DNA of 64,000 nucleotides from contig CM047426.1 in NCBI GenBank assembly GCA_026168455.1, positions 77,465,986-77,529,985 of the forward strand. The letters run 5' to 3'. Position numbers and translations under genes: made by a program. Source of the stretch: Theocolax elegans. Its lineage: Eukaryota > Arthropoda > Insecta > Hymenoptera > Cerocephalidae. Below the pieces are notes generated by a model that worked only from the letters and a program-made list of their open reading frames with translations, had not been told where the DNA came from and searched no databases. This document shows, one piece after another, positions 1 to 12,098 of this stretch; the first letter of the stretch is position 1; every line of letters starts with the position of its first letter.

Positions 1-177
1 TTGTAATGCGTCATTCGCATGGTTTAAAGAATTACAACTTCGAATTGAGCTGTAAATAGTACATTTTTTGCTATTTACAAATAATTTAGTGTTTAATTTT
101 TCAAGGTATACAAATTCACTCTAATCATTGCATTTAATTTCGAAATTACATAAGTTGTCTAAATAAAAAGTGTAGAC

Positions 178-180
<3 letters not shown>

Positions 181-224
<44 letters not shown>
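181..224. repeat. (TA)n microsatellite
   Basis: An uninterrupted run of TA dinucleotides follows a TGTATATA lead-in. It is simple-sequence DNA with no other role visible. Confidence 0.95.
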
Positions 225-225
<1 letters not shown>

Positions 226-529
226 CTCCAAAAAACATAATAAAACGTGTACATAAATCTTAATAACGACGCCACGCATTGTACAAAAATAAAAGTATTT
301 TTGTCAACATGCCAACTCTCATTTTCCCTTATTATCGCGTTAAAATGAACTTTATCATAGTAATACCTCTAGATATATAAAAAAAATAAAAAAAAATAAA
401 GAAGATTAAGAAGATAAACAAAAGAAATGCCGAAATAAACAGGTGGCTTTTTCCAATCATCTCGTAAGTTCGAAGTCGTAAAAAAAAAGATCTCACGAAT
501 TTCCCCATCGAAGGTGTCCCTCATTGACT

Positions 530-720
530 GTACGACTCGTTCCAGTTAAGAGCCTCGGCGCCTACGTTCCTCCGGAGATCCGTTAACGCGTAGTCCGCGC
601 GCCGCCGGCAAGATTGTCGACCCCGTTTCGCACAGGATTCGATTTGCGCGCGTCGACTGGGCATCGTTTACGACCCGAGTTACGTGCGCTATTGCGCGGA
701 TTTCTATATAGGCACACGCT
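530..720. promoter_or_regulatory. GC-rich patch with TATA-like box, possible promoter or 5' exon
   Basis: Against a strongly AT-rich background this patch is rich in CG dinucleotides (runs such as TCCGCGCGCCGCCGGC near 594-608). It ends with a TATATA box at 705-710 on the + strand. In AT-rich insect genomes such patches often mark promoters or 5' exons. It is about 3 kb upstream of the spondin ATG and could be that gene's transcription start, but strand and target are inferred only. Confidence 0.3.
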
Positions 721-3700
721 CGCTTATTGACTTGTCGTATTTATTCGTTCTACGGATACGTCTTTTTTAATTACTTATATTCATATGCGCTTGTTGATTC
801 ATTCTGACATATGCTTGTATTTTTAATTCACTTAGACTTTTTTTTTCAATTTTGAGTGGTAGTAATAATATGTGTACATAAATATGTAATTTTCTATATG
901 TGCTAAAAATTCGTCAAATCAATCGTCAATTGTTTCCTTGTATATTTCTCGAAAGTGTTAAAAAAAGTTAGAGTGACATTTCACAGTTTGTATATACCTA
1001 CCCAACATCATTATTTAACAATTTGGTAACATTCAAAGTAATGAATAATTTATATTCAAGTATTCGGATCTACTCGATTTATATTTTTAGAAAAATAGTT
1101 ATTTTCATCCAAAATTTACTAGTATTTAAATGACGTATTATATAAATTATCTGTTTCGTTAATACGTCGGTACAATTCAAAGTTAAACATTATCTTAATA
1201 ATGACTTTCAATTTTATTTTAATTATTAATATCTCCATAATTGCTCGCATTCTCTTCATTTTTTATTATTTAAAGGTATCTCTGGAGTTTACGAGCAAAC
1301 TTTGACCTACGATATTACATCAATATAGCTGCGATAAAGTAGATAATAATAACTTTGGCATCAATTTACAACTTTTTTATGTTTTTTCCTTTATTACCTT
1401 GGTCAGTAAATACGGAAATATTGTCTATTCAGTGTTAAGACAGAAAGGTGCTTTTAATATTTGAATATTCACAGAATTGTGATTTCAATAATACATATCA
1501 CGTGTAATGAATATTCCAACTAATAATTTATGTAATCACATTATTTCTTTCTTCTGCTAATGTATTTAAATTCATATACGATAGATAATTATATATAAAG
1601 AATGTATACACTTACCTTTTCACAAATCAAATTTTAACATCGCTTAATAATTAGTTTATAAAAATAATTATATTGAAAGTGCGGTGGTCTAAAATTGTGA
1701 AATATATGCATACCGGCTTAAAATGAATTATTTTTTGATACATTGAGATCAGTTTATTATCTATGGTAACATCATCATATATGCAGCACGAAACACTATT
1801 CACGTTTTACATGAAAAATCTACTTCATTAAATATCACGAGTGCATACTTTAAATTAAAATTAAAATCTTTAATTAATACTTACTTGAACAAATGTTAAT
1901 AATTAGAAAGAGAGGAATAAATGTTCAGATTAAGACGTATTAGCATTAAGCATATTTACGAGTTCACAATATATCTCATTACAAAATATGCTTTAGTAAA
2001 AGAGATAGACGAGAGCACATGACTGAAAATATTAATAGGTCTTGCGAAATACATCACTTAACGAAGAGTATCTTCGTAAACAGCCAACGACATCTCACCG
2101 AGTACATTCTTTCCAGGATTAATCGTCTCTCTCTCTCTCTCTCTTTCCTTCTGCATAATTCATGTACAATATAACGATAATAAACGAGTGTCGGTGCTAA
2201 GTAGAACGCGATCAGTCTCTTCTTCGAAAGAGAGAAAATTGACCATTACAGTAATAATGTCAGTCTTGTATGATTTCTATCGTAGACTTTCTTCAATTGG
2301 AGACGAGCTACCCGTTCTGGCGAATTATAATTTTATGCTCGAACGAACGTCCGTATACTTTTTTTACGCCGATTTTACGGTACAATGACTATAAGACTGC
2401 ACAGTGTCTAATAGACCGATATTATTTATTGTAATTATGAATGATCGAACAGTTTTGTTTGGATGACGCGTAACTTTATTTTGTTGTATACACTTTTCTG
2501 ATAATTTGCTAAGGAAATTCATTATCTGCAAACATTTCATCAAAATATACATAATGTATATAGAATGAAAGTACAGCGACGATAAAATACGATAATAAAG
2601 CAATTTCTAAAAGAGAGTTTACTAATGTTTAATTATTTTCTGTGTTAAGTAGACTATAATTTATGATACAATGTGGTTACTTTTATAAGACACTAAGTAC
2701 TAATTTTTAACTGATTCCAGTAAATTTTACAGTCACCAAAATAGTTACCAAAATAGTGTCTTACTGTATGATTAATTCTAAGATTAATTTTATGAAGGTG
2801 ATTCGTTTTGTTCAATATCATGGAAAGAAATTAAAGTCAAAACGATGAATTGATTGAATGTTTCCAATGAATTACCAAATCTCGATGAAATCGTTTCTTT
2901 TTATTCATAATGTACTTTCTTCCGCCTTTAAATAAACAGGTAGTATACTGTTATGTGTAGATCTAGGCACTTTCACTTGATGCGTTTCAATCAAAAAGCA
3001 TAACAAATTGGTTCAGTGCATCGAGCTTACAGCAAAAGCTGTTTAAATATATGATAATTTCGTATAATGATTATTGTTTGGTGAACACTTGAAATATAAC
3101 TGATAGGAAGCGACAAGAAACTTTTCTTATAACAATTCTTTTTTCCTTTCAATTAAAACATTTTACACGTTTTAACGTTAGGTCAGAATACATCAAGTGA
3201 AAGTACAAATAGGGAAATATACCCATAATCATTTTTTATTCATAAAAGCAGGATTTATTCAGCAGCAATACCGATTTTATCCATTTGTAGGTTGTTTCTT
3301 TATAGAGATTTCTTTAAAAATGGAACGAATTACCTGTTTTAACTTTGGACTCGAGCATAAAGTGTAAATGAATAGAAAGATAAGATCATATAAGTCAGAC
3401 TATTATTTCTGTATAAAGAAATTGTAGTGTAAATGTATTCAATTTAATTGTTAAGTTTGTATTATGAAACAATTTAATTTTTGCGCATGCATTTTATACA
3501 GAGTAAATTGTTATATTAAAAATAGCATTTAGTAATGGATGAACAGACTATCAGACTATTAGATTTAAAAAAGCTATTATATATTATTTAGCAAAATTTA
3601 ATATTATTTATTCTGACAATTTGTATGTTCATGAACAAACAAAATATTTATCTTAAATTAACATTTTTCTCAGTTTATTATATTTTTCAAAGAGTGAAAT

Positions 3701-3800
3701 GTGTTTCTTCAAAGTAATAACTGAAAAATAGTGAAATTAAAATTAATAAATGAATATTATAGTGTGAGACGATAAATGGTGTATTTTTCTTAATTAGGCG

Positions 3801-3981
3801 ATGTTACGTTTGTTCATCGCTGCGTGGTTCATTGCCACGGTCCACGCAGGATGTCCTATGAGTCCAACGTCCGAGCAAACTTCCGCTACTCGGCTTCCCG
3901 GAGACGGAGGTTATAGGATACTCATCAGCGGCGACTACGATAAGTACATCCCGAATGCAGTTTACACTATCAGTTTAAAAG
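3801..3981 (+). CDS. spon1: spondin coding exon 1: signal peptide and start of Reeler domain
   Basis: Encodes residues 1-60 plus one base of codon 61. The first 16 residues (MLRLFIAAWFIATVHA) are a clear signal peptide, followed by GCPM, the start of the mature Reeler region. The donor is AAAAG|GTACAT, and the split Gly codon is completed by exon 2. The acceptor-like AG three bases upstream suggests the exon begins at 3798 after a 5'UTR intron. Confidence 0.93.
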
Positions 3982-6900
3982 GTACATCGATAGCTTACTA
4001 AACAAATATATATATTATCACTGTTATTAATTAATTCTTTCAATGCAATAATTTAACAACGACTGTAAAAACATTGTATACATCATTCGTAAAATGTATT
4101 TATTTTACATTAAACTATCCAAACTTATTTTTATACATATAGCCCATAAAACTTGATTTATACATGTGTTGCGTCATATAAATTTATTAGTACAGAATTT
4201 TCTTAATTTAGATAGATTATAATATATAATTATATTTAGCAGTCGTTATTTTGATTTGAAGAAATAGTTAAATTACAAAACGTTCCTCTTCATTATTGAT
4301 AGATTTTTGCTGAAGCCGAATAAGACACATATAATTAAGATATATAAAAAACCGAAAAATACAACTATAAGTAGTAATAGTACTATAGTGCTGTATTAAT
4401 TGAATGATTGACACTAAAAGTAGTAATTTCTTGGTTTAGGTTCTAACAGTTATGATACACCACAGGAATTCACTCGGTTCACCCTTTCTGTGGATTCGCA
4501 ACACGCCCCGTTTAATCCTGCCGCGCGTGTTGGTTTCTTTCAGATCTTTCCAGACTCCTTGACCGAGTTTAACGAGGATTGCGTCAATACCGTATCCGAA
4601 GTGTCGGATTATCCGAAATCCGAGGTGAGTATTTCCTTTAAACAATCTATACAAATTGTTTGCTTCACTACAATCATAGTAAATTATGCGTTTAAAGTGG
4701 ATTCAAATTTATAAGCTTTGGTTGCTTCCATTACAATTGTTTGAATAGATTATACGTTACTTTATATAATGTACATATATATACACATATCTTATTTGCA
4801 TATCGTTAATAAATTCAACTCGTGAATTTATATTATTAGAATCGGTGCATAATCAGATTAATAATATCTGATTCATTGAATATCATTATAACGTTACTTA
4901 CATCGTTATATGAACCAAAATGCGGAATAATATTAATAATATTGTTGGAGTAACTTGCGCTAACCAATTGATGTATATCAATGTAAAGAGGATTAGAGAA
5001 ATTAATTTTTAAATCCTAATGGAATATTATCTTATTTTTTTTTTTACTATTACTTATAACAGAACTGCTCGGTTGTATATATCAAGAATCTACAAACTAA
5101 CCGAAAAAAATGTTAACCAATGTAATTACTTCTTAACATCGATCCAAATGTGTATTTTTACTTAATTATATCACTACAGTTTATAATTACTATAATCTTT
5201 TAAATCGCACAAAAGAATAATTTTGCTCTAAAAGACCCATCAAATTAAAAAAATGTACAAACATTCAAACTGTCTGCCTTGAAATAATTTTGCATGACCA
5301 TTAACTTTAGTTCACGCACCATCGTAAGCATTGCGTAAACAAAGGCTAAAATCCACAGGTACAAGTGATGTGGCGGGCACCGCCCGCAGGTTCCGGCTGC
5401 GTCATCTTTACTAGCATGGTTTTGGAAAGCCCGACACGCTGGTACGCCGAGGACGGACATCTTAGCAAGACCTTCTGCGAAATGAGCGCCAAGGAAACTG
5501 AGAGTCTAGACGAGCTGCGTTGTTGCGCTTGTGACGAGGCCAAGTACAAAGTTCGTGGTTTATTAGCTTTCTCTTGATTTTTCCTTCTTTTTTTTTTAAT
5601 TTTTTTGCGAGTGCAGAGTCAACAATGGGGTTTCCGAGAACGAAGGTGTGACGATCGTTTTATGAAACCTGTAGATTTGTTATGCAGAAACTTGCATAAC
5701 TCGAGTTTTAGTTTTCACTTTTGAATATTTTAGCTATTCACAATGTGGATAATATGAATTTTGAAGTAAACATTTCGCAAGAGCGTAATAAATTTGAAAG
5801 AATTGAATTTTGCGAGTCTTACTACGTACGAGTAATTTACAATCCCGTTGGTCTTTGTAATAATTTTGATCCTATCTGTGTAATTTAAAGAGCCTAAATA
5901 CTTTTTGTACAACAATATAAAATGCAATAACATATGTAATAAAAATCATGTTTTGGAGATAAAATTTAAATGCATATAAAAGTGTGTATCGTGATCACAG
6001 TTGGTGTTGGAGGGAATTTGGTCGAATACAACTCATCCAAAGAATTTCCCCGATTCCGCGTGGTTGACACATTTCAGTGACCTCGTCGGTGCTTCGCACG
6101 AAACGAATTTCTCGTTCTGGGGCCGTGCTCACATAGCTACCGACGGGTTCCGTCAGCTGGCCGAGTGGGGATCAGCTTCCGGACTCGAGGCAGAGCTGCG
6201 CACTAAAGCGAAATACCTTAGGACATATATCAAGGCTCCTGGTCTTTGGTATCCTAATGTAAACAGCAACACCTCGGCAAATTTCAAGTAATTACACTGA
6301 TTCTTTTATTTATCTACTCTTTTGACTGTTTCTCCTATTCAATTATGTTGTCTAAATTTTGATCCTTAATCGTCTACAAACGTGTAAATTATGAAGCGTA
6401 ATCAGTCACACACACACACACATTTCGATAAGTATAGCCTTATGAACAAATAATACACGTATCTTTAAATTAATTTATTCAGAAATAATACATATTCTAC
6501 TGTTTCCACATGCAATATTCGTTTATAATTTAGATATCCAGGACATAAAGGATTTATTATTTAGTAAAATTTAATACAATTTAATAAATTTAATAAATAT
6601 AGTATTTGCATGCATGTATAATGCATATTAATTAAATTATGTTAAAACTAATATATAATTTAAATTTCTCGTGTTTAAAATTATCGACTATTTTTAAAAA
6701 ATAATTAATATCTTACATTAAAATTTAAACAATACCACGTAAATATTGCCTTTCCTTATGATGACTCATTATATTATAAAATTAAAATAAATGTAACAAT
6801 ATATACGCTTATAAGTTTATTTATTATCACTATGCGTTTATACATATATGTATAACTTTTCTTAACTAGGATATTTAATATTATTATCATTATTATTAAA

Positions 6901-9301
6901 TGGTTCCAAAGGGAGACTGCTTGCTTAGGAGTTTGAATCTTGCTCACGTAACAAAATAGAGTTGGAGGTTTAGCGGGAATTGCATGCGAAGTTGTGTCTG
7001 CTTTCAGTAAAGTCAGAGAAGCATTTCGTTCTCATGGGACCGCATAACAGTGTCCAATTTGTAAACAAAAAAAAATTATTAAAAGAAGTTATTTAAAAAT
7101 AGGTTTTTATTTTCCTGCTAATACTTTATTAAACTATATTTATTAAAAAACAGATTTATTTCTAGCGCCTTACGTAAAAAATTATAAATAAATCATGATC
7201 ATCGAATATACTTTAAATTTAAAAGTTCTATTTTCCTACAGATATAGTATTTATAAAGTATTACCTCAAGTGTAAACATATATATGAGTAAGCTGCAGAA
7301 AAATATAATATTAGATAAGGCAAATCATTGATCATATATATATACACGTACATGATATCCGGCTTCCTTATGTTTACAATGTTATTTTAACCATCCCGTT
7401 AACAGTTTTTCGTATTTCAACGGAAAATATGGTCAAATAGTAAAACGTAGAGTGTACACTTTTACGATTGTTTGGTACACGATTTATGTTTACTATAAAA
7501 GTTTTTTTTAGAAATCAGAACACACGTGGACACACACAGACAATATTTATACTTGTATATATGAGTATTTATTCCAACTAATTTGACAAACATACGTAAT
7601 AATGTTTAATACTCTGACACATTTGTCCGTTCTCGTAGAGTCGACCGCAAACATCCGCTGTTGTCAGTAGCTACGATGATCGGGCCGTCCCCTGACTGGG
7701 TCGTGGGTGTAAGCAAATTAAACCTATGTCAGCGCGATTGCACCTGGATCAAAGGCATGGCTATCGATTTATATCCTTGGGACGCAGGAACCGACAACGG
7801 TATCAGCTACATGTCTCCGAACTCGGAAACGAAACCCCGTGAATATATGAAACCAATCACAACTATGTATCCAGAAGATCCTCGCTCACCTTTTTACGAT
7901 CCAAGTGGCAAACCTATGTTGCCCATGGCTAGGCTTTACTTGGATAGAGAAGAAATCAAAAGACGCAGCTGCGACGAAAAGGATTTGGAAGATCAAGTTG
8001 CCGAGTTCAGTGCTGCTGAAAATGCCCAAGATGTCGAAAAACGTGAGTTTTCCTAACGACTGTTCAATTTTTTATGTGTAGTATTACTTATAGTTACGTG
8101 ATAGTAGTTCAAACGAGTTAAGTAAATGTGCGTCTTTATTGTTTTTATATACTTGTATTCATTGTTGAGAATTTTGAACTCTTGGTTGCATGTTGTTTTC
8201 ATTGTTATAAGCATCATATATTGTTGAGCATTATAAAATAAGTATTATTGTGAAGAATAAATTATTTTCAGTACATGAAATTGTTGTTAAAATGTGACTG
8301 ATTATTGAAATCAACATGATTCCTCAATTTTTTAATATCGCAAATTCCTATACTTGGTAGCGCAATTCAAATGACTTAATGAAATTAGAATTAACAGATA
8401 AATATTATTAGCATAATAAAAATATTAAAATGATAAATAAAAATTAAACGTTTCCTAAGATGTAATTATTAAAGATTTACTTTATAAATAATTGACAGAT
8501 AACGAGTTTATGTGTAGATCTATAAAAATGAAAAATCAAATTCAATGCTTCAAATTCAATGTATTAAAACGAGCAATGTAAAGGGAATGAATTCAAGAAC
8601 CTGTTGCACTGGTGAATTCAACTGTTCATAATGTTTCGAAAAATAAACTTGTTTTCAAACTGGTATAATTTAAATAGCAAACAATGCATTTAATGGTATT
8701 TATTTTGACTAATTATACATTTAATCAATTTTAATCTAATGCGTAAATATACATTGTGCAAAATCAACAAATACATCTTAGCATAATGTAAATGCAAAAC
8801 AAACGATTTTGAATAAATAGCTGTTTAGTTGAGCATCCACTGAAAGATTTAGAAAAAAATAAGGAAGAACAATTAAATAAAACGAAATCATACGCGTAAT
8901 ATCGAAAACTAAAAAGCATTTATCGATCCACCAAAAAAATTCTCGGTATTCCTAATGCCGTAATCAAAATGAAACACGAAGAGCCCCCCGAACGAAATAA
9001 TCCCACTATCCCTGAAATGACGTGCCCACGTCTACACGTAATAATTCCCACTGTACAGCCGAGTGCATGACGACCGAGTATTCGGAATGGACGCCTTGCT
9101 CGGTGAGCTGTGGCAAGGGTTTACGGATGCGTACCCGGGCTTACCGAATCCCGGAGAAGGCGGCAATGATGGGTTGCAGCCGACAGCTCGTGTCTAAGGA
9201 GATGTGCCTCGCTCCTGCTGGGGAATGTTCGTGAGTATAAACTTCTCTCTCTCTATCTCTCTATCTCTCTATCTCTCTATCTCTCTATTGCCCTATCACT
9301 C

Positions 9302-9342
<41 letters not shown>

Positions 9343-11833
9343 TTCTCTATATCTCATGTATATATGTACATGCATACTTGATTGGGGCTTGTGAATTGCT
9401 TGCTGTGGCTAGAATTTATATTGTATCGTTATTTTGAATGAAGAGAAATATCGCGTTGTTAGAAATGTTAGTCGGTACGTTGAGTATAAAGCAAGATATA
9501 CTGTAATAATTATATTTAAGTTATAATTGGCAATTTGAAGAAATAATTATTCTGTTGGATTAAATTATAAAGAACGACCATGGAAGTAAAATATCTTAAT
9601 ATTACTATACGTAATAAGTTACAAATATTTTTTATATTATAGGCTAATTGATGTGGAATTAAATGAGTTATAAAAATTTATACGTTTTATTGTATAAATA
9701 TTCACAGATTATAGTAGGTTTTATTATAAATAAGAAATTTTGTTAACGTTAGTCGAATTTTTTTATTGGTCAATTTAGTTAAAATATATGACTTTTAGAG
9801 GAGAAAAAAGCGATGACGACAATCCGTTCCCCGGCCTCAACGATAGCGAATGCGAAGCATCAGAATGGGGTGAATGGTCGGAGTGTAGCTCGTCTTGTGG
9901 CATTGGATTCAAGACACGTAGACGCAGATTGCGAAACACTGAGAATCGAAAGAAATGCTTCCACGTGACTCTTATAGAAAAAGAAAAATGTATGAGCCCC
10001 CCTTGTGCGTATACTGCTGAAGATAATCAGGATCAAGTTTGTAAAGTACGTTTTGGGATTTCAATTAATCCACATATATAGTAAATGCAGATTTTCATAT
10101 TTTGACCAAAAATTTTATACGTTTATCGCGGTTTTTTCTTTGTTACTTTATTTCAGTTGGATTGCTTTATTATTTACTTTATACACGCTTCTATACATAA
10201 TTGTTATGTTAATTTCATAGATTAAATTGTAAATAATTTGAATTTAAAGCTTGACGTTAATTGTAAAATATTATCTTACATGAATTTTTCCTTGTATTTT
10301 TAAATTTTAATAATAAGATAAAGTTAAATGTTATAGTTAAAATATACTGAAATGTAAACTTACTTTTATGATACAATTTGAAGGTAACCGAGTGGTCTGA
10401 CTGGTCACCCTGCAGTGCGACATGCGGTAAAGGAGTAAAAACTCGAACGAGATTGTTACTTGTCGTACCAGAGCTGCGGGCGGAGTGCTCAAGAAAAGTT
10501 CAGTTGGCCGAACAACGGCCTTGTTTAGATCAAGCCGATTGCACTTTCGATATGGCAACTGCTAAAGGTATCTACGCGGCCAAGATATGTCTCATAAATT
10601 GATTTAACAATTTTGGAATTTGCATCGTGTAAAAGAGAGTATTATATCATGATAAGTTCAAAAATTTTAACCGTGACCTCTTTAAGTAAACGTAATGAAA
10701 GCAATTTTGTAATCACCTCTATGTTCGCTAGTATCGTTAACTAGACCTAATGCACTTCTCTCTGCGTACAATATTAAAAGCCCTTAGAACAAACTGTCTA
10801 AAAGCTTTCATGCAATTTAGGTGAGGTATATATCTGCATCTTAGAAAATCATAAAAACGAAAACTATTTTATTTCATTATGATATCATAATAAACGTAAC
10901 TTTATTAATAACATTACATTAATTAAAAATACATGTTAACAAATTGATAACTTATTTCAGTCGTGTGTATGGAAAAACCCGAAAGAGGACCTTGTCGCGG
11001 GTACTTTGAGCACTGGGTATTCAATCCCCAAAATCGTACGTGCGTACCGTTTATCTACGGAGGCTGTCGTGGTAACAGAAATAATTTCCGTACATTTGCG
11101 GAATGCTCAAGAACTTGCAACGTTGTAAGTGAATTCCACATATTTTTCAATCTGAATTTATAAATTCAAAATTTTATAGTAAATAAATTTATTTTATTGA
11201 TTCAGATTGCTATGTAAATCTAAAAAGTAATAACATAAAATATTATTCAAAAAACTTTTAAGTAGTTGAAAAATGTGGTTGTTACAAAAATATGTACAAT
11301 CATTTTAAATTAGCTGTATAGATTGTTTGACTGTCATATTCAAGTAACTGTAAAATAATTTTAATATTTAAATAATAAGTTTTGAATTACAATTACCGAT
11401 AAATACACATATTACAGATAAGAGAAATCTTAAATGCAGGACCTCCCGCTCAGTCTTTAGATCCTGTGCGACGACCCATATACAACGATGAACTAAGTAC
11501 TCGGGCTTTCGAGAAACAATCTTCACCTTTGTCTCCAGTAGACTGTCAAGTTACTGATTGGTCCCCTTGGACAACTTGTAACGTTTCTTGCGGAACTGGC
11601 AGAGTTACTAGTACTCGATATATTACGGTAATTGTTTCAAGCGTATAAAATTCGTTTATTTTTTTAATGAAAATAATAAAATTAAACTAAATTTAAAAAA
11701 TATGTAATTATAGATATATATAGTGATGCACACTTTCTTTTTCTTTCAGAGACAACCAGAAAATGGAGGAAGACCGTGTCCTAAAAGATTGCAACGACGC
11801 GCTCGATGCCAACTGGCACCGTGTGATTATTAA
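3801..11833 (+). CDS. spon1: F-spondin / spondin-1-like secreted matrix protein, full coding span (11 coding exons, 769 aa)
   Basis: This is a secreted extracellular-matrix protein of the F-spondin family, whose members act in axon guidance and cell-matrix adhesion. Coding exons are 3801-3981, 4440-4624, 5359-5550, 6001-6287, 7639-8042, 9059-9230, 9799-10045, 10384-10567, 10961-11124, 11418-11627 and 11750-11833. All introns are GT-AG and every junction keeps frame. Domain order: signal peptide 1-16, Reeler from about 18 to the mid 100s, Spondin_N from about 187 to 385, TSP1 repeats at about 419-473, 492-545 and 556-610, Kunitz 620-670, TSP1 repeat 715-767, stop TAA at 11831-11833. All four TSP1 repeats carry the CxxS/TCG O-fucose motif, and three carry WxxW mannosylation motifs. 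Vertebrate F-spondin has six TSP1 repeats and no Kunitz domain; nematode SPON-1 has a Kunitz domain as here. The start follows from the signal peptide. The neighbouring TRP channel gene is convergent. Confidence 0.96.
4440..4624 (+). CDS. spon1: spondin coding exon 2: Reeler domain
   Basis: The acceptor is TTGGTTTAG and the donor GAG|GTGAGT. It encodes residues 61-122 and continues the Reeler domain (FTRFTLSV, GFFQIF, DCVNTV). The opposite strand is open by chance. Confidence 0.93.
5359..5550 (+). CDS. spon1: spondin coding exon 3: Reeler end and linker
   Basis: Phase-0 exon encoding residues 123-186. VQVMWRAPPAGSGCVIF matches the Reeler C-terminal strands (V-x-V-x-W-x-A-P-P-x-G-S-G-C-V). 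The CCACDEAKYK stretch leads into Spondin_N. The acceptor is ATCCACAG. The donor AAA|GTTCGT is weaker than consensus but keeps the family alignment and frame. Confidence 0.92.
6001..6287 (+). CDS. spon1: spondin coding exon 4: first half of Spondin_N
   Basis: The acceptor is GTGATCACAG. It encodes residues 187-281 plus two bases. LVLEGIWSN, THPKNFP and HFSDLVGASHETNF are typical of the start of the Spondin_N domain. It ends AATTTCAA|GTAATT, and the split Lys codon is completed in exon 5. Confidence 0.94.
7639..8042 (+). CDS. spon1: spondin coding exon 5: second half of Spondin_N and acidic linker
   Basis: Encodes residues 283-416. It contains the family hallmarks TMIGPSPDW and DLYPWDAGTDNG, whose acidic residues lie where the vertebrate domain binds calcium, and RSPFYDPSG. 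After the domain comes an acidic linker (EFSAAENAQDVEK) leading to the TSP1 array. The donor is AAAC|GTGAGT. Confidence 0.96.
9059..9230 (+). CDS. spon1: spondin coding exon 6: TSP1 repeat 1
   Basis: A single TSP1 repeat (residues about 419-473) with YSEWTPCSVSCGKG and six cysteines. The acceptor is CTGTACAG and the donor TGTTC|GTGAGT. A TC-rich microsatellite starts right after the donor, in the intron. An open frame running through it is a chance product of that repeat. Confidence 0.94.
9239..9348. repeat. TC-rich microsatellite in spondin intron
   Basis: Imperfect CTCTCTAT units pass into a pure (CT)n run. It lies a few bases inside the intron from the exon 6 donor, so it forms part of the intron's 5' end. 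Confidence 0.9.
9799..10045 (+). CDS. spon1: spondin coding exon 7: acidic spacer and TSP1 repeat 2
   Basis: Starts with an acidic spacer (GEKSDDDNPFPG) and encodes TSP1 repeat 2, residues about 492-545, with WGEWSECSSSCGIG and a basic strand (KTRRRRLR). The acceptor is ACTTTTAG and the donor AAA|GTACGT. It ends in phase 0. Confidence 0.93.
10384..10567 (+). CDS. spon1: spondin coding exon 8: TSP1 repeat 3
   Basis: Residues 557-617. The repeat begins with the Cys at the end of exon 7 and reads VTEWSDWSPCSATCGKG, with the remaining cysteines at regular spacing. The donor is AAAG|GTATCT. The split Val codon is completed in the Kunitz exon. Confidence 0.93.
10961..11124 (+). CDS. spon1: spondin coding exon 9: Kunitz (BPTI-type) domain
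   Basis: One exon encodes a complete Kunitz domain, residues 620-670. It has six cysteines at BPTI spacing, with FIYGGCRGNRNNF and the C-terminal ECSRTC. The residue after the second Cys (P1 position in GPCRG) is Arg, as in Kunitz domains that inhibit trypsin-like proteases. Inhibitory activity is inferred, not shown. The acceptor is TTATTTCAG and the donor GTT|GTAAGT. Confidence 0.96.
11418..11627 (+). CDS. spon1: spondin coding exon 10: linker and start of TSP1 repeat 4
   Basis: Residues 673-742. A 40-residue Pro/Ser-containing linker with no recognised domain precedes CQVTDWSPWTTCNVSCG of the last TSP1 repeat. The acceptor is ATATTACAG and the donor ACG|GTAATT. A second AG 21 bases into the exon (AATGCAG) is also in frame and could give a seven-residue-shorter variant. 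Confidence 0.9.
11750..11833 (+). CDS. spon1: spondin coding exon 11: end of TSP1 repeat 4 and stop
   Basis: Residues 743-769, from RQPENGGRPCPK to CQLAPCDY, then TAA. The PENGGRPCP run is the usual third strand of a TSP1 repeat. The acceptor is TTCTTTCAG after a strong pyrimidine tract. Confidence 0.94.
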   Translation, partial: RQPENGGRPCPKRLQRRARCQLAPCDY

Positions 11834-12092
11834 TTTGCCATTATTTTAAATTTTTAAATTAGGTATTTATGAGTTGGAATTCTCATGATTTACGTTGTAA
11901 TATCAACGACAAACTTAATATTTTACTTAAAAAAATGAAATGGAATTAACTTATTTGCACTTGTGTGATGAAAGATGCAATTCTCTATAGTACTTCAATT
12001 GTAGTATCAAATATTACAGATACTTTTTAAAAGCATCTCAGGCATTATAATTTTGAATTGTAAATACAATAATATTACTAATTAAATAATCT

Positions 12093-12098
12093 AATAAA
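12093..12098 (+). terminator. Candidate polyadenylation signal for spondin
   Basis: AATAAA stands about 260 bases after the stop codon. AATAAA-like words are common in DNA this AT-rich and later ones exist (for example near 12322), so the choice is tentative. Confidence 0.35.

Larger units (their letters stand above)
1..3800. other. Upstream region of the spondin gene, no coding exon recognised
   Basis: This AT-rich stretch has only short chance open frames. It contains a TA microsatellite near 181-224, a short TC run near 2128-2146 and one GC-rich patch around 540-720 (entered separately). A splice-acceptor-like sequence (pyrimidine-rich, ending in AG at 3796-3797) stands three bases before the spondin ATG. 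That suggests a non-coding first exon somewhere in this region, but I cannot place it. Confidence 0.6.
3982..11749 (+). other. spondin introns (ten)
   Basis: Introns lie at 3982-4439, 4625-5358, 5551-6000, 6288-7638, 8043-9058, 9231-9798, 10046-10383, 10568-10960, 11125-11417 and 11628-11749. They are AT-rich and hold only simple repeats (a short CA run near 6408-6422 and the TC tract at 9239-9348). I see no further exon or mobile element in them. Confidence 0.8.

Noticed and set aside
9204..9437. Ser/Leu-rich protein
   Set aside because: The frame is produced by a TC microsatellite in the spondin intron.
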